Assembly (NCBI GenBank): GCA_937921865.1
Contig: CAKZWF010000024.1
Location: 24,294-88,293, forward strand
Length of the DNA stretch: 64,000 bases
Direction of reading: 5' to 3'
From: an uncultured Pseudomonadales bacterium
GTDB taxonomy: Bacteria; Pseudomonadota; Gammaproteobacteria; Pseudomonadales; Azotimanducaceae
Every line of letters starts with the position of its first letter. Positions within the stretch are counted from its first letter, which is position 1. The notes beneath the pieces were generated by a model that searched no databases, was not told the origin of the DNA, and saw only the letters and a list, made by a program, of their open reading frames with translations. Shown here piece after piece: positions 9,217 to 17,515 of the stretch. The position numbers and the translations under genes are program-made.

Positions 9217-9825
9217 CTAGACAATCTGAATATCACGTTCGGCGCATTCCGCCTCGTCTGGCTCCTGCCATGCAGCATTCGCCAGTTCGAAGATCTCGTC
9301 CGAGACCTCCATTTTGAAGGTGCTGCCCTGCAGCTGGTTGCGCTCACTCACCCGTTGTCTTCGAACATCTACCGGCGCATCCACAAGATATACCTTCAGG
9401 GTGTAGTTGGTGGCGTCCACTCGCCGATAAAAGTCTTCCCGGTCAGCCAGCTGGACCAGCCCCAGTTCGACAATCGCATCCGTGCCGGTTTCGATCAGTT
9501 CACAAGCGACGCGCCAGATCTGGTCAATGCAGCGGCTCTTGCGATCTGAATACCACTGCATGAAATCTGTTTCTGGTCGATCTGGTCTGAACAAGATGAC
9601 CATCCATTCGTCGAGATTCAGGCATGGGGCTGCGTGGGTTAACGACAGTTTGCCCGCGTGGGTGGATTTACCGGCACCCACAGGGCCTTCAATGAGATGA
9701 ATAGTAGCGATTGCCTTGCTCCAGAGTTTCAGTTGGTATGCGATAGCGTATGACGTTTGCGATCGATCTGGCAGCCTGCTATTTTCGTGACGCTTGTGCC
9801 GCGGATCGAAGACCCATCTACTCAA
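9217..9825 (-). CDS. P-loop kinase-like AAA/zeta-toxin-type ATPase
   Basis: 202 residues. A Walker A motif GPVGAGKST lies near residue 47, followed by NLDEWM, and by an Arg-rich VDVRRQRVSER resembling the lid of small-molecule kinases (gluconate kinase, zeta toxin, chloramphenicol phosphotransferase fold). Family members phosphorylate small metabolites or nucleotides; the substrate is unknown here. The first 35 or so residues before the P-loop look unconserved, so the true start may be internal, but no ATG occurs between them. It stands alone between a decayed gene and an NTF2-like gene. No antitoxin-like partner is adjacent, which argues against a toxin role. Confidence 0.72.
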   Translation of the reverse strand: MSRWVFDPRHKRHENSRLPDRSQTSYAIAYQLKLWSKAIATIHLIEGPVGAGKSTHAGKLSLTHAAPCLNLDEWMVILFRPDRPETDFMQWYSDRKSRCIDQIWRVACELIETGTDAIVELGLVQLADREDFYRRVDATNYTLKVYLVDAPVDVRRQRVSERNQLQGSTFKMEVSDEIFELANAAWQEPDEAECAERDIQIV

Positions 9826-9908
9826 GGTGGTTTGTCGGTCGAGGTCGCGTCAATGGCTGACTCCAGTCAGACCTTTTCCCGATTCTTCTAAGGCGGAGCA
9901 GGTTCACT

Positions 9909-10319
9909 ATGAGAACCGAACACACAGATCGTATAGAGCTTCAGGATGTGATGCTGAAGTATGCAGCAGGGATTGATGAGCAGCACGACGAGTTGTTGCG
10001 AAGCTGTTTTGCTGAAGACCTGGTCGCACCCGGGTTTCGTCAACAGGCGATAAAGGGTGTGGATGCGTGGATGTCTTTCCTGCATGAAGAGCTCGAACCG
10101 TTCAGAAGCACTCAGCATATGCTCGGTCCGCTGCTGGCTACGATTGACGGGGATAGCGCCCAGACGCGAACGGATCTTCAGGCTATGCACGTAGTCAAAG
10201 AGCCGAAGGGGCAGATACTGCTGGTGTGGGGAACATACAACACGAAGATGGTGCGCAGAGGTGGGCGCTGGTTGATCCAGCACCATGAGCTCGCGATAAA
10301 GAAGTCTATTCGGCAATAA
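9909..10319 (+). CDS. NTF2-like/SnoaL-fold protein
   Basis: 136 residues with the cone-shaped alpha+beta pattern of SnoaL/NTF2-like proteins: an N-terminal helix (IELQDVMLKYAAGID), then a His/Asp-rich strand region, ending GRWLIQHHELAI. Such proteins act as isomerases, cyclases, dehydratases or small subunits of oxygenases. Two further members of the oxygenase island start 1-3 kb downstream, including another SnoaL-like gene at 12313, so a role in the same pathway is plausible. No catalytic residues can be assigned with confidence. Confidence 0.75.
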   Translation: MRTEHTDRIELQDVMLKYAAGIDEQHDELLRSCFAEDLVAPGFRQQAIKGVDAWMSFLHEELEPFRSTQHMLGPLLATIDGDSAQTRTDLQAMHVVKEPKGQILLVWGTYNTKMVRRGGRWLIQHHELAIKKSIRQ

Positions 10320-10339
10320 GCCCGGTCACCGAAGGCTGC

Positions 10340-10933
10340 TCACCGAGGCGGCAGCCCGTGTTTCTTCCGTTCTGCATTCATCCTGACTGCGTCGCTGCTC
10401 ATACGTTTGCCAAGCGCGTCTTCATCGATGGTGCCGGCCATGTGTTTTGAAGCCGTACCAGCGTTGTACATGATGCGTTTTTCCGGAGTGACCGACAGAA
10501 CCACCCGCAACGGCGAATCCAGAAAGTTGTAGAAGTAGTCTTCACCGTCTTTGTTGCCAGGATTGAGTTTCTGGGACAATGCGCGATAAAACTTATCTTT
10601 GGTGGTGTCGTCTGAGAACAGCTCGCCGCGGCCTTTGAAGGTGATCGCTCCATGGGGCAGCCCTTTGCCAACACCGCGCGGATAGGATGCGCTGCTGACG
10701 TTAATAGAGACCCGGTTGTCCCGGCGGATTGCGGCAGTTCGATGGCGATGTGAACCAAAGGTGACCCAGATTTTGCCGTCGTGCCAGACGAACGCGTGAG
10801 TCACGCCCACCGGCCAGCCGTCTTTGGTTGACCACATGAGTACACACTCACCCGCTGTATTCATCAGACTATCCACTTCATCGTCAGTAAATGGATAGAT
10901 TGAGACAATTTCATGATCTTCAGCACGGCCCAT
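10340..10933 (-). CDS. pyridoxamine 5'-phosphate oxidase (PPOX)-fold flavoprotein
   Basis: About 197 residues of the split-barrel PPOX class: SIYPFTDDEVDSLM, then GWPVGVTHAFVWHDGKIWVTFG, RTAAIRRDNRVSI and ITFKGRGELF, the pattern of FMN- or F420-binding domains. Members oxidise or reduce small substrates or act in flavin-linked redox reactions. The ATG at 10933 is chosen because GGAGG lies six bases upstream; the frame extends 20 codons further without a good start. It is convergent with the NTF2-like gene upstream and divergent from the first Rieske gene, so both may share the intergenic control region of about 120 bases. Confidence 0.8.
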   Translation of the reverse strand: MGRAEDHEIVSIYPFTDDEVDSLMNTAGECVLMWSTKDGWPVGVTHAFVWHDGKIWVTFGSHRHRTAAIRRDNRVSINVSSASYPRGVGKGLPHGAITFKGRGELFSDDTTKDKFYRALSQKLNPGNKDGEDYFYNFLDSPLRVVLSVTPEKRIMYNAGTASKHMAGTIDEDALGKRMSSDAVRMNAERKKHGLPPR

Positions 10934-11052
10934 CAGCGCCCTCCAATGCAGGATTTCCAGCACCATCCTCGCCGAGTACACTCTCAGGATCAATCTCCAT
11001 TGGATCAGCTCTGGTTGAGATTGATTCTTGAGGGCGGGAAGGGGAACTCAGC

Positions 11053-12282
11053 ATGAATACTGGTGACAAGGTATCGCCTGGCCGGACCAGCGACGCGCGT
11101 GCTGAGCTGATTGGTATGGCCCGCCGCAATATGCTGCATGCTGAAGCTGGCACGATTGAGCAGGCTGATGGCGTTGTCCGCGTACCTGCGTCGAACTACT
11201 TCGATGAGCGGCAGTGGCAGCGGGAAGTTGACCAGGTATTCAAACGCGTGCCTTTGATGTTGGCCATGAGTTGCGAACTGAAAGCCGCGGGTGATTTCAA
11301 GACGCTTGAGGTTTGCGGTGTGCCGGTGTTGCTGGTCCGCGATGATGAGCAGGTTGTACGCGCATTCATTAATTCCTGCAGCCACCGCGGTGCGGTGGTG
11401 GTGACAGAACAGCGGGGTTCGCGCACTCGTTTCAGTTGTCCTTATCACGCCTGGACTTATGATGGTCGTGGTGATCTGGTTTCGATTTATGCCGAGAGTG
11501 ATTTCGGCGAGATTGACAAATCCTGCCATGGGCTGACGCGGCTTCCTGCTGGTGAGAGGGCGGGAATGGTCTGGGTGTCGCTGGATCCTGAGTCCACACT
11601 CGATCTCGATGTTTTCTTATGCGGCTACGATCAACTGCTCGCGCAATTCGATTTTGCAGACTGGTCCCTGTTTGAAGACCGCACTCTCAAAGGTCCTAAC
11701 TGGAAGATCGCCTACGATGGCTACCTGGACCTTTATCACCTGCCGATCCTGCATCGGAATACCTTTGGCGCCAATATGCCTAACCAGGCACTTTATGACG
11801 CCTGGGGACCACACCAAAGAGTTTCGTCACCGGATCCCGGTCTGTTGAAGCTCAAGGACAGTAATGAATCTGACTGGCCGACCGCGCGTCTCCTGCAAGG
11901 CGTGTGGACCATTTTCCCACACGTCTCAATTGCCTCCTTTGATGGCGGTGGAGGCCGAGGAGTGATGGTGTCGCAGCTGTTTCCCGGGCAGACTCCGCTG
12001 GAGTCTTATACCGTGCAGAACTATGTCATGGAGCGGTTGCCGGAAAGTGATGCGGTGCGAGACAGAGCCCACGAGCAGTTCGGATTACTGGAGATGGTGG
12101 TGCGCGATGAAGACTATGCCACCGGTTTAAGGCAGCAGGCTGCGCTGCGGAGTCGACCAGATGCGCAGGTGCTGTTTGGACGCAATGAAGCAGGCGGTCA
12201 ACACTTTCACGGGTTTATCGAACGATTGCTGGCGTGCGATTCGGAGAATCTGTCTGATCTGTTCAGTATGAATAGTGCATGA
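11053..12282 (+). CDS. Rieske [2Fe-2S] ring-hydroxylating oxygenase, alpha subunit (first of two)
   Basis: 409 residues. The Rieske ligands are C109 and H111 in NSCSHRG and C129 and H132 in SCPYHAW. The catalytic domain shows DLYHLPILH (H229, H234) for the mononuclear iron. These enzymes add oxygen to aromatic, steroid or quaternary-amine substrates using electrons from a reductase and sometimes a ferredoxin. Neither is encoded nearby. It starts a same-strand run of four genes (to 14428) with short gaps, so an operon is likely. It is distinct from the second Rieske protein of this run, which is longer and has a different linker. Confidence 0.92.
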   Translation: MNTGDKVSPGRTSDARAELIGMARRNMLHAEAGTIEQADGVVRVPASNYFDERQWQREVDQVFKRVPLMLAMSCELKAAGDFKTLEVCGVPVLLVRDDEQVVRAFINSCSHRGAVVVTEQRGSRTRFSCPYHAWTYDGRGDLVSIYAESDFGEIDKSCHGLTRLPAGERAGMVWVSLDPESTLDLDVFLCGYDQLLAQFDFADWSLFEDRTLKGPNWKIAYDGYLDLYHLPILHRNTFGANMPNQALYDAWGPHQRVSSPDPGLLKLKDSNESDWPTARLLQGVWTIFPHVSIASFDGGGGRGVMVSQLFPGQTPLESYTVQNYVMERLPESDAVRDRAHEQFGLLEMVVRDEDYATGLRQQAALRSRPDAQVLFGRNEAGGQHFHGFIERLLACDSENLSDLFSMNSA

Positions 12283-12312
12283 GCAGATGCTGTTTTCTCA
12301 AGGGGATAAAGT

Positions 12313-12750
12313 ATGGATGAACGTTATGAGCTGCATGACCTTGTGGCACGTTACTCAGATGCGGTAAGTCGGCATGATGAACCAGTCTTTGCTGCTACCT
12401 GGGCGATTGATGCGCTCTGGCAGCTTCCTGGCGCGCCACTGACGAAAGGCAGGGATAACATCGTCGCGCTGTGGAACAGTGTGATGGCGCGCTTTCCGTT
12501 TGTGCTCCAGCGTATGAATAACGGCACGGTAAACATTGATGGAGACACCGGATCAGGACGCTGGTATTTGAGTGAGCACATCGTTGGGGAAGACGGCGGT
12601 GTGATGATCAATATTGGTGTTTATCAGGACCGCTATATTCGTGCAGGTGACGGCTGGGTGTTTGCGGAGCGGCATTTTTCGATGCTCTATCACGAGCGCA
12701 AAGCGCCATCTGACAGCGTTATCACCTCGCCGTATCCGGATCTGGTGTGA
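12313..12750 (+). CDS. SnoaL-like NTF2-fold protein of the Rieske operon
   Basis: 145 residues beginning with YELHDLVARYSDAVSRHD, the first-helix signature of SnoaL-like proteins; YSDA..RHD typifies members that sit beside Rieske or steroid-degradation genes. A C-terminal stretch GDGWVFAERHFSMLYHERKA completes the fold. Probable roles are isomerisation or dehydration of the oxygenase substrate or product, or beta-subunit-like support. It lies 30 bases after the first Rieske gene and before the small unknown protein, with an AGGGG Shine-Dalgarno. Confidence 0.8.
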   Translation: MDERYELHDLVARYSDAVSRHDEPVFAATWAIDALWQLPGAPLTKGRDNIVALWNSVMARFPFVLQRMNNGTVNIDGDTGSGRWYLSEHIVGEDGGVMINIGVYQDRYIRAGDGWVFAERHFSMLYHERKAPSDSVITSPYPDLV

Positions 12751-12847
12751 TCAGCTTACGGGTGTGGAACTGGCATGGCAGACTGGTTTTTACCCTGACC
12801 ACAAAATTCCCTACAATCTTTGCTGGCGTTTTTCCTGGGGAGAGAGA

Positions 12848-13081
12848 ATGGCGCAACTGCGACACGCTCTGTCGGGAGCGGTCTATACCCTGGTTGGTGA
12901 TGACACCGTTCGGGTCGAAAACAACGGCCTGACCGGTCTGTTTACTGCTACCGGTCGCCATCTCGAGGGAGAACTCACTCATGCTGATCCGCACATGCTG
13001 GTCTGGCTGGCTGGACCACAGCTGCCGAAAGATGATCCTAATGCCCGCCGGAGTCAGCGCTCCTGGTCTTCGGAGGACTGA
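12848..13081 (+). CDS. unknown 77-residue protein between two Rieske oxygenase genes
   Basis: ATG at 12848 is preceded by a purine-rich GGGGAGAGAGA. The stop lies four bases before the second Rieske gene, which points to a real, translationally linked gene. The sequence has an Arg/His start (MAQLRHALSGAVYTLVG), a beta-rich middle (TVRVENNGLTGLFTATGR), HADPHMLVWLAGPQLP, and a polar tail. It has no Cys, so it is not a ferredoxin, and no signal or membrane segment. I do not recognise a family. Its position suggests an accessory factor for one of the flanking oxygenases. Confidence 0.7.
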   Translation: MAQLRHALSGAVYTLVGDDTVRVENNGLTGLFTATGRHLEGELTHADPHMLVWLAGPQLPKDDPNARRSQRSWSSED

Positions 13082-13084
13082 GTC

Positions 13085-14428
13085 ATGACGCAAGCTGAGG
13101 CGAACAATCGATCCGCTGGGATCAGCTACCAGCAACTGCTGGCGGAAGACGTTGTGCCGCCACCGGCTGTCCTCAAGCTGGAAAGCCCGCTCACCGATGT
13201 CCTCATTCAATCGGTGCCGGTTTCCCGCTACACCACACCCGAATTCCATGATCTGGAAATGCAACGGCTGTGGCCGAAGGTATGGCAGATGGCCTGTCGG
13301 GAAGAAGAGATCCCGGCAGTAGGCGATTATCTCCTTTATGAGATCGGCCAGTTTTCGATCATCGTGGTCCGTACTGCCTCGGGGATCAAAGCCCATCACA
13401 ATGTCTGCCGACACCGCGGTCGGCGGCTGTGTGACTTTGATGGTCATGCGGCGAGTTTCATCTGCCCATTTCACGGTTTCAGCTGGAACATTGATGGCAG
13501 TCTCCGTGGAGTGACATCAAGCTGGGACTTTCCACAGATTGATCATGACGACTTCGATCTGAATTCTGTCTGCTGCGATACCTGGGGTGGCTGGGTGTTT
13601 ATCAATATGGACGCAAAGGCCGAGCCGCTGGCGGCGTTTCTTGGTGAGCTGCCGGAACACTTTGCTATCTGGACGCCCGAGCAGCGTTACATTGAAGCGC
13701 ATGTTGGCAAAGTCATTGGCTGTAACTGGAAAGCCTGTCAGGAGGCTTTCATGGAAGCCTTTCATGTGATCACCACTCACCCACAGATTCTGGCTGGCAT
13801 TGGCGACGAAAATTCTCAGTATGACGCATGGGGTAACTTCTCGCGGGCCATCACGCCGAATGCGACGCCGAGTCCACATCTGCGCTGGAAGCCCTCAGAG
13901 CAGGAGCTGTTTGATTCGGTCACCATGCGCGAACTTGATCAGGATCCCGGGCCTCGCGTGCCGGATGGGATGACCGCCCGGGCGATGATGGCAGCGGGCG
14001 CGAGAGCAGGATTGCAGCGTGTTGTTGGTGAAGACGCGGTGATTTCAGATGCTGAAGTTGCAGACAGTATCTACTACACGCTGTTTCCGAATTTTCACCC
14101 CTGGGGCGGTTTCAACCGGATCAACTACCGGTTTCGGCCCTTTGATAATCGCCACGACAAGTGTCTGATGGAATGCTATTACTTAAGCCCGTTTGCTGGT
14201 GAGCGTCCGCCGCCTGCAAAAATGCACTTTCTCGCGGAAGACGAACCCTGGACCAATGCACCCGAACTGGGTTTACTTGCCAAGGTGTTTACTCAGGACA
14301 CTTTCAATCTGCCGAAAGTGCAGGCAGGTCTGGCTGCCGCCCAGTTTGATGAAGTTGTGCTCGCGAACTATCAGGAGACCAAGATACGGCACTTTCACCA
14401 CCTGTTATCGAAGTGGCTGGCTGGCTGA
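13085..14428 (+). CDS. Rieske [2Fe-2S] ring-hydroxylating oxygenase, alpha subunit (second)
   Basis: 447 residues. The Rieske cluster ligands are C108/H110 in NVCRHRG and C127/H130 in ICPFHGF. The catalytic iron site reads N214...E224..H227....H232 in CNWKACQEAFMEAFHVITTH. It is longer than the first Rieske protein and belongs to the family of alpha-only oxygenases acting on bulky hydrophobic or aromatic substrates. It is translated almost directly after the 77-residue gene and ends ten bases from the convergent ABM gene. No dedicated ferredoxin or reductase is seen in the window. Confidence 0.92.
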   Translation: MTQAEANNRSAGISYQQLLAEDVVPPPAVLKLESPLTDVLIQSVPVSRYTTPEFHDLEMQRLWPKVWQMACREEEIPAVGDYLLYEIGQFSIIVVRTASGIKAHHNVCRHRGRRLCDFDGHAASFICPFHGFSWNIDGSLRGVTSSWDFPQIDHDDFDLNSVCCDTWGGWVFINMDAKAEPLAAFLGELPEHFAIWTPEQRYIEAHVGKVIGCNWKACQEAFMEAFHVITTHPQILAGIGDENSQYDAWGNFSRAITPNATPSPHLRWKPSEQELFDSVTMRELDQDPGPRVPDGMTARAMMAAGARAGLQRVVGEDAVISDAEVADSIYYTLFPNFHPWGGFNRINYRFRPFDNRHDKCLMECYYLSPFAGERPPPAKMHFLAEDEPWTNAPELGLLAKVFTQDTFNLPKVQAGLAAAQFDEVVLANYQETKIRHFHHLLSKWLAG

Positions 14429-14437
14429 AGACCGCGC

Positions 14438-14794
14438 TCAGGTCTGCTCAGTGAAAAAATCGGCCCGCGCGGTGAAGGTTTCGTCATAGACGGGTTCAGT
14501 CAGGTCGACGCGATATTTGGCTGATTCGGCATTGAGCAAACCAAAAGAGCCGATCGCATCGCGCATCCCCAGATACCATTCGCTCTGAAAATGCGCAGCC
14601 AGCGCCGCTTCGCTCTCCCACAGTTCAAACACCCGGATACGGCCAGGATGAGTGGGTTCTATGGACCAGTCGTAGGCCAGACAACCGACTTCCGTGAGCG
14701 CGCCTTCAATCAACGGACGGCTGGTTGCCAGCGCGGCTTCGAGGTTTTCCGGTGGTAAATCGATGGTGGCGGAGATGATGATTTTCTTTGACAT
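14438..14794 (-). CDS. antibiotic biosynthesis monooxygenase (ABM)-like protein
   Basis: 118 residues with the dimeric alpha+beta barrel pattern: KKIIISATIDLPPENLEAAL, then GCLAYDWSI, RIRVFELWESEAALAAHFQS. ABM-type proteins are cofactor-free monooxygenases, quinol oxidases or dehydratases acting on small aromatic or polyketide-like compounds. The ATG at 14794 has a GAGAG upstream and matches where homology begins; the frame continues upstream without a stop. It is the last gene of a leftward cluster with the luciferase-like, ThuA-like and SDR genes. Confidence 0.82.
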   Translation of the reverse strand: MSKKIIISATIDLPPENLEAALATSRPLIEGALTEVGCLAYDWSIEPTHPGRIRVFELWESEAALAAHFQSEWYLGMRDAIGSFGLLNAESAKYRVDLTEPVYDETFTARADFFTEQT

Positions 14795-14813
14795 GGCTCT
14801 CTTATAAATTTGG

Positions 14814-15779
14814 CTATTTTCCGGATAAACGCTCGACGACTGGTGCAAATGCTTCCATCGCGACGTCACTGATAGTGATATAGGAAATTCCATGCGCTTC
14901 CCGGCGGCGTTCGAGCTCTTCGCAGATAGTAGTCACGCTGCCGAACAGTGCGTGGGGATGGCGTCGCATTTCGGCGGGCGAGTAGTCGAACATCTGCGCA
15001 AAGTTTTGCAGCACTGAAGATGGATCATCCATGACAAAAGTGAAGTAAGCACCGATCTCGATCTCAAGCGCATCGAAACGCGCTCCGGCAGCTTCACGCA
15101 CCCAACCAAGTTTTCGTTCGGTCTGTTCCGCAGACGAGCTCTGGACACCTTGCGCACCGAGCATGCCGGAACGATTATTGAAATTCAGGCTGACAATGTC
15201 CGCCTCACGACCGGCTAATCGCAATATTCTCGGGCTTCCACCACCAATCATCAGTGGGGGTTTTGACACCGGTTTGGGAACGCCTTCAAACTCTCGCCAG
15301 CGCAGGCTGGCATTGTCCACGTTAACTGGACCTTCAACGCTGAATGCTCGAATCCCTTCTATCACGTCTGCAAGCCTGTCAATACGCACACCGGGCTCAT
15401 CGAAATCGAGGCCGATCGCAGCGTATTCATCCTGTAGCCAACCTGCACCCAGGCCCAGCTCCAGGCGCCCGTTAGAGAGAAGATCGATGGTCATGGCTGA
15501 CTTCACCAGGACCAGCGGGTTGTAGTAGTCGATGCAGAAGACCCGGCAGCCGATATGAATGGTGCTGGTTACGGCGGCCGCATAAGCCATAGCGGGAAGC
15601 GCCGCCAGGTTCTGGACTGGATGTGCGCTGCGCTCAAGGGCGGGACCTGGACCAATAAGGTGGTCGGCAAGATGGAAGGCTGAGTAGCCAAGGTCTTCAG
15701 CCCGCTGAGCTCTGGCTGCCCACTGGACACCGCTCTCGGCATTGAATGATTGCACCCCGAAGCGGAAAGCTCGAGTCAT
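14814..15779 (-). CDS. luciferase-like (LLM class) flavin- or F420-dependent oxidoreductase
   Basis: 321 residues of the bacterial-luciferase TIM-barrel family. FRFGVQSFNAESGVQWAARA, AEDLGYSAFHLADHL, GRLELGLGAGWLQDEYAAIG and PPLMIGGGSPRILRLAGREAD are signatures of the TIGR03621-like F420 group. Such enzymes catalyse flavin- or F420-dependent oxidation, reduction or monooxygenation. F420 synthesis cannot be judged from this window. The gene has a strong AGGAG nine bases before ATG, and is followed within 20 bases by the ABM gene, so the two are probably cotranscribed. Confidence 0.87.
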   Translation of the reverse strand: MTRAFRFGVQSFNAESGVQWAARAQRAEDLGYSAFHLADHLIGPGPALERSAHPVQNLAALPAMAYAAAVTSTIHIGCRVFCIDYYNPLVLVKSAMTIDLLSNGRLELGLGAGWLQDEYAAIGLDFDEPGVRIDRLADVIEGIRAFSVEGPVNVDNASLRWREFEGVPKPVSKPPLMIGGGSPRILRLAGREADIVSLNFNNRSGMLGAQGVQSSSAEQTERKLGWVREAAGARFDALEIEIGAYFTFVMDDPSSVLQNFAQMFDYSPAEMRRHPHALFGSVTTICEELERRREAHGISYITISDVAMEAFAPVVERLSGK

Positions 15780-15791
15780 CGCCCTGCTCTC

Positions 15792-16556
15792 CTAGATGTT
15801 TTCGGTGCAGTATTGGATGCCACGTCTCAGCAGCTCATAGTATTCGGGCTTCTCCCAGCTGCCGCGCTCAATCTTCGGGTAATAGTCGATCATCGGCTGC
15901 ATGTCGTAATGGCCGCGGCAATGGCCAAGATTCAGATACAGCACTTCACCCCCGCCAACACGATTCAGGTAATACACCGGTCTTGGTGCATCATCAGACC
16001 AGTCAGATGCGACGAAGCCGGGCGCTGTGCCGGAAAATTCCGCGTGAAGCAGCAGTTCAAGGTCACCATGAATGCGACAGAGATAAAGCTCATCGTCAGT
16101 CTCGAATTCGGCAATGCCTTTCACCAGTTCGTGGTCGGGATTTGATAGTCGAACCTGAAACGGTGTAATTGGCGGATGCGCAATAAACTGGCTACCCAGT
16201 GTTTCCATCAGGACGGGAGCAATTTCCGGTGATTCCACCTGACCATCAGCCAGGAACTTCAGGATTGAATTGGTACCGTGCAGTGCGAACCAGCGTTTGC
16301 CGCTGGCAACGTAGTCCCTTAGAGTCCGTTGTTGTTCAGTGCTCGGGACCAGGTTGCAGGTGTAGGTGATCAGAAAATCACTGCCGCGGATCGCGTCGAG
16401 ATCGTGATAGTCACCGGCCACTCGGGTGCGAATGCGGTCATCTTCTGCCAGCAGCTTGAGAATTTCCAGTCTGGCAAAGTCGATGTCGTGGTAGTCTCCG
16501 GCAGCCACCAGATAGACGTTTACGGTTTTGTTGTCGGTCCGCTTGGGATCAGCCAT
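15792..16556 (-). CDS. ThuA-like domain protein
   Basis: 254 residues with a ThuA (trehalose utilisation) domain of class I glutamine amidotransferase-like fold: NVYLVAAGDYHDIDFARLE, DFLITYT, GKRWFALHGTNS and GGGEVLYLNLGH. The catalytic Cys and His of true amidotransferases are not apparent, as usual for this family. ThuA-like proteins occur in sugar and secondary-metabolite catabolism; the biochemical role is unknown. GGAG precedes the ATG by five bases. It lies between the SDR and luciferase-like genes on the same strand. Confidence 0.82.
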   Translation of the reverse strand: MADPKRTDNKTVNVYLVAAGDYHDIDFARLEILKLLAEDDRIRTRVAGDYHDLDAIRGSDFLITYTCNLVPSTEQQRTLRDYVASGKRWFALHGTNSILKFLADGQVESPEIAPVLMETLGSQFIAHPPITPFQVRLSNPDHELVKGIAEFETDDELYLCRIHGDLELLLHAEFSGTAPGFVASDWSDDAPRPVYYLNRVGGGEVLYLNLGHCRGHYDMQPMIDYYPKIERGSWEKPEYYELLRRGIQYCTENI

Positions 16557-16625
16557 TGCTTCTCCGCCATGAGATTAGAACGATGTCAGAATGTAGTCAT
16601 GTCCAGTGAAATGGTACAGCTGGAC

Positions 16626-17384
16626 TTAGAACTGAATACGTTTTGTGAAACCACCGTCGATTACGATGTTGGTGGCGGTAGTGAATGCGCCCAATGGACT
16701 TGCCAGCAGCGCCACCTGGACGGCTACTTCCCGTGCCGAACCCAACCTGCCTAAAGGGATGTCGGCGACGGTCTGGTCGTATAGCGAGGTCATTTTTTCT
16801 TTGATAAAAGCCCACGATCCGCCTTCGATGTAGATAGGTCCGGGAGAGATGGCATTAACCCGAATGCCTTTTACGCCGACGTCCTGTGCCAGTGCACCGG
16901 CATATTGAATCAGTGCGCCTTTCATAGCGTTGTATGCGCCCGCGCTCATGAATTTTTCCAGGGCGGCAGTAGAGGAAATCATTGCAATACTGGCGTTGTC
17001 TGAATTCTCCAGATGCGGCGTGCAGGCCTCAACCAGGCGGACTGCGCCGAGTACATCGTATTCGAAGTTTGCTCGCCAGCCGGCTTCGCCTGGAGCATTG
17101 CCGCCACTGACGTTTGAAACCAGAGCATCAATTCCTCCAAGAGCGTCGGCGGAAGCTGCGACCCAGGCTTTGAGTGCCTCGCCGTCTCCCACATCCACTG
17201 ATGCGCCATAGGCTTCAACGCCTTTGCTCTTGAGAGCTTCGACCGTACTGGCAACATCGTCAGCATTGCGTGCACAGATGGCCACATTGCAGCCTTCATC
17301 AGCCAGCGTGTCGGCAATTGCGCGACCGATGCCTTTGGTGGCTCCGGTAATCAGTGCCCGTTGGCCTTTCAGTTGCAGATCCAT
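16626..17384 (-). CDS. short-chain dehydrogenase/reductase (SDR)
   Basis: 252 residues of the classical SDR fold. Nucleotide-binding TGATKGIGRAIA lies near residue 14, NAG is replaced by VSNVSGG, and the active site has Ser (ISSTAAL) and YNAMK. C-terminal GGFTKRIQF ends in the usual place. SDRs interconvert alcohols and ketones with NAD(P)H. With the luciferase-like, ABM, ThuA-like, Rieske and P450 genes it probably oxidises a hydroxylated intermediate of the same pathway. A GAGGGG Shine-Dalgarno is five bases from the ATG. It is divergent from the P450 gene across about 130 bases. Confidence 0.9.
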   Translation of the reverse strand: MDLQLKGQRALITGATKGIGRAIADTLADEGCNVAICARNADDVASTVEALKSKGVEAYGASVDVGDGEALKAWVAASADALGGIDALVSNVSGGNAPGEAGWRANFEYDVLGAVRLVEACTPHLENSDNASIAMISSTAALEKFMSAGAYNAMKGALIQYAGALAQDVGVKGIRVNAISPGPIYIEGGSWAFIKEKMTSLYDQTVADIPLGRLGSAREVAVQVALLASPLGAFTTATNIVIDGGFTKRIQF

Positions 17385-17515
17385 GGTGTCCCCTCATTCC
17401 CCTGAGCTTCATCATCACCGGGGCAAATTTGTCCGTCAAGACGGTTTTCACCAACCTTGTATGCGCGCATACTTTTTCGCCTTCAACCTGAAGCTATTGA
17501 ACAGGCGGCACAAAG

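Noticed and set aside
8990..9220. 76-residue plus-strand frame after the acylase relic
   Set aside because: No ribosome-binding site, no recognisable motif, and it runs into the convergent kinase-like gene; likely chance.
9217..9825. Zeta-toxin of a toxin-antitoxin pair
   Set aside because: P-loop kinase fold fits, but no antitoxin-like gene is adjacent and the Arg-rich lid fits small-molecule kinases as well.
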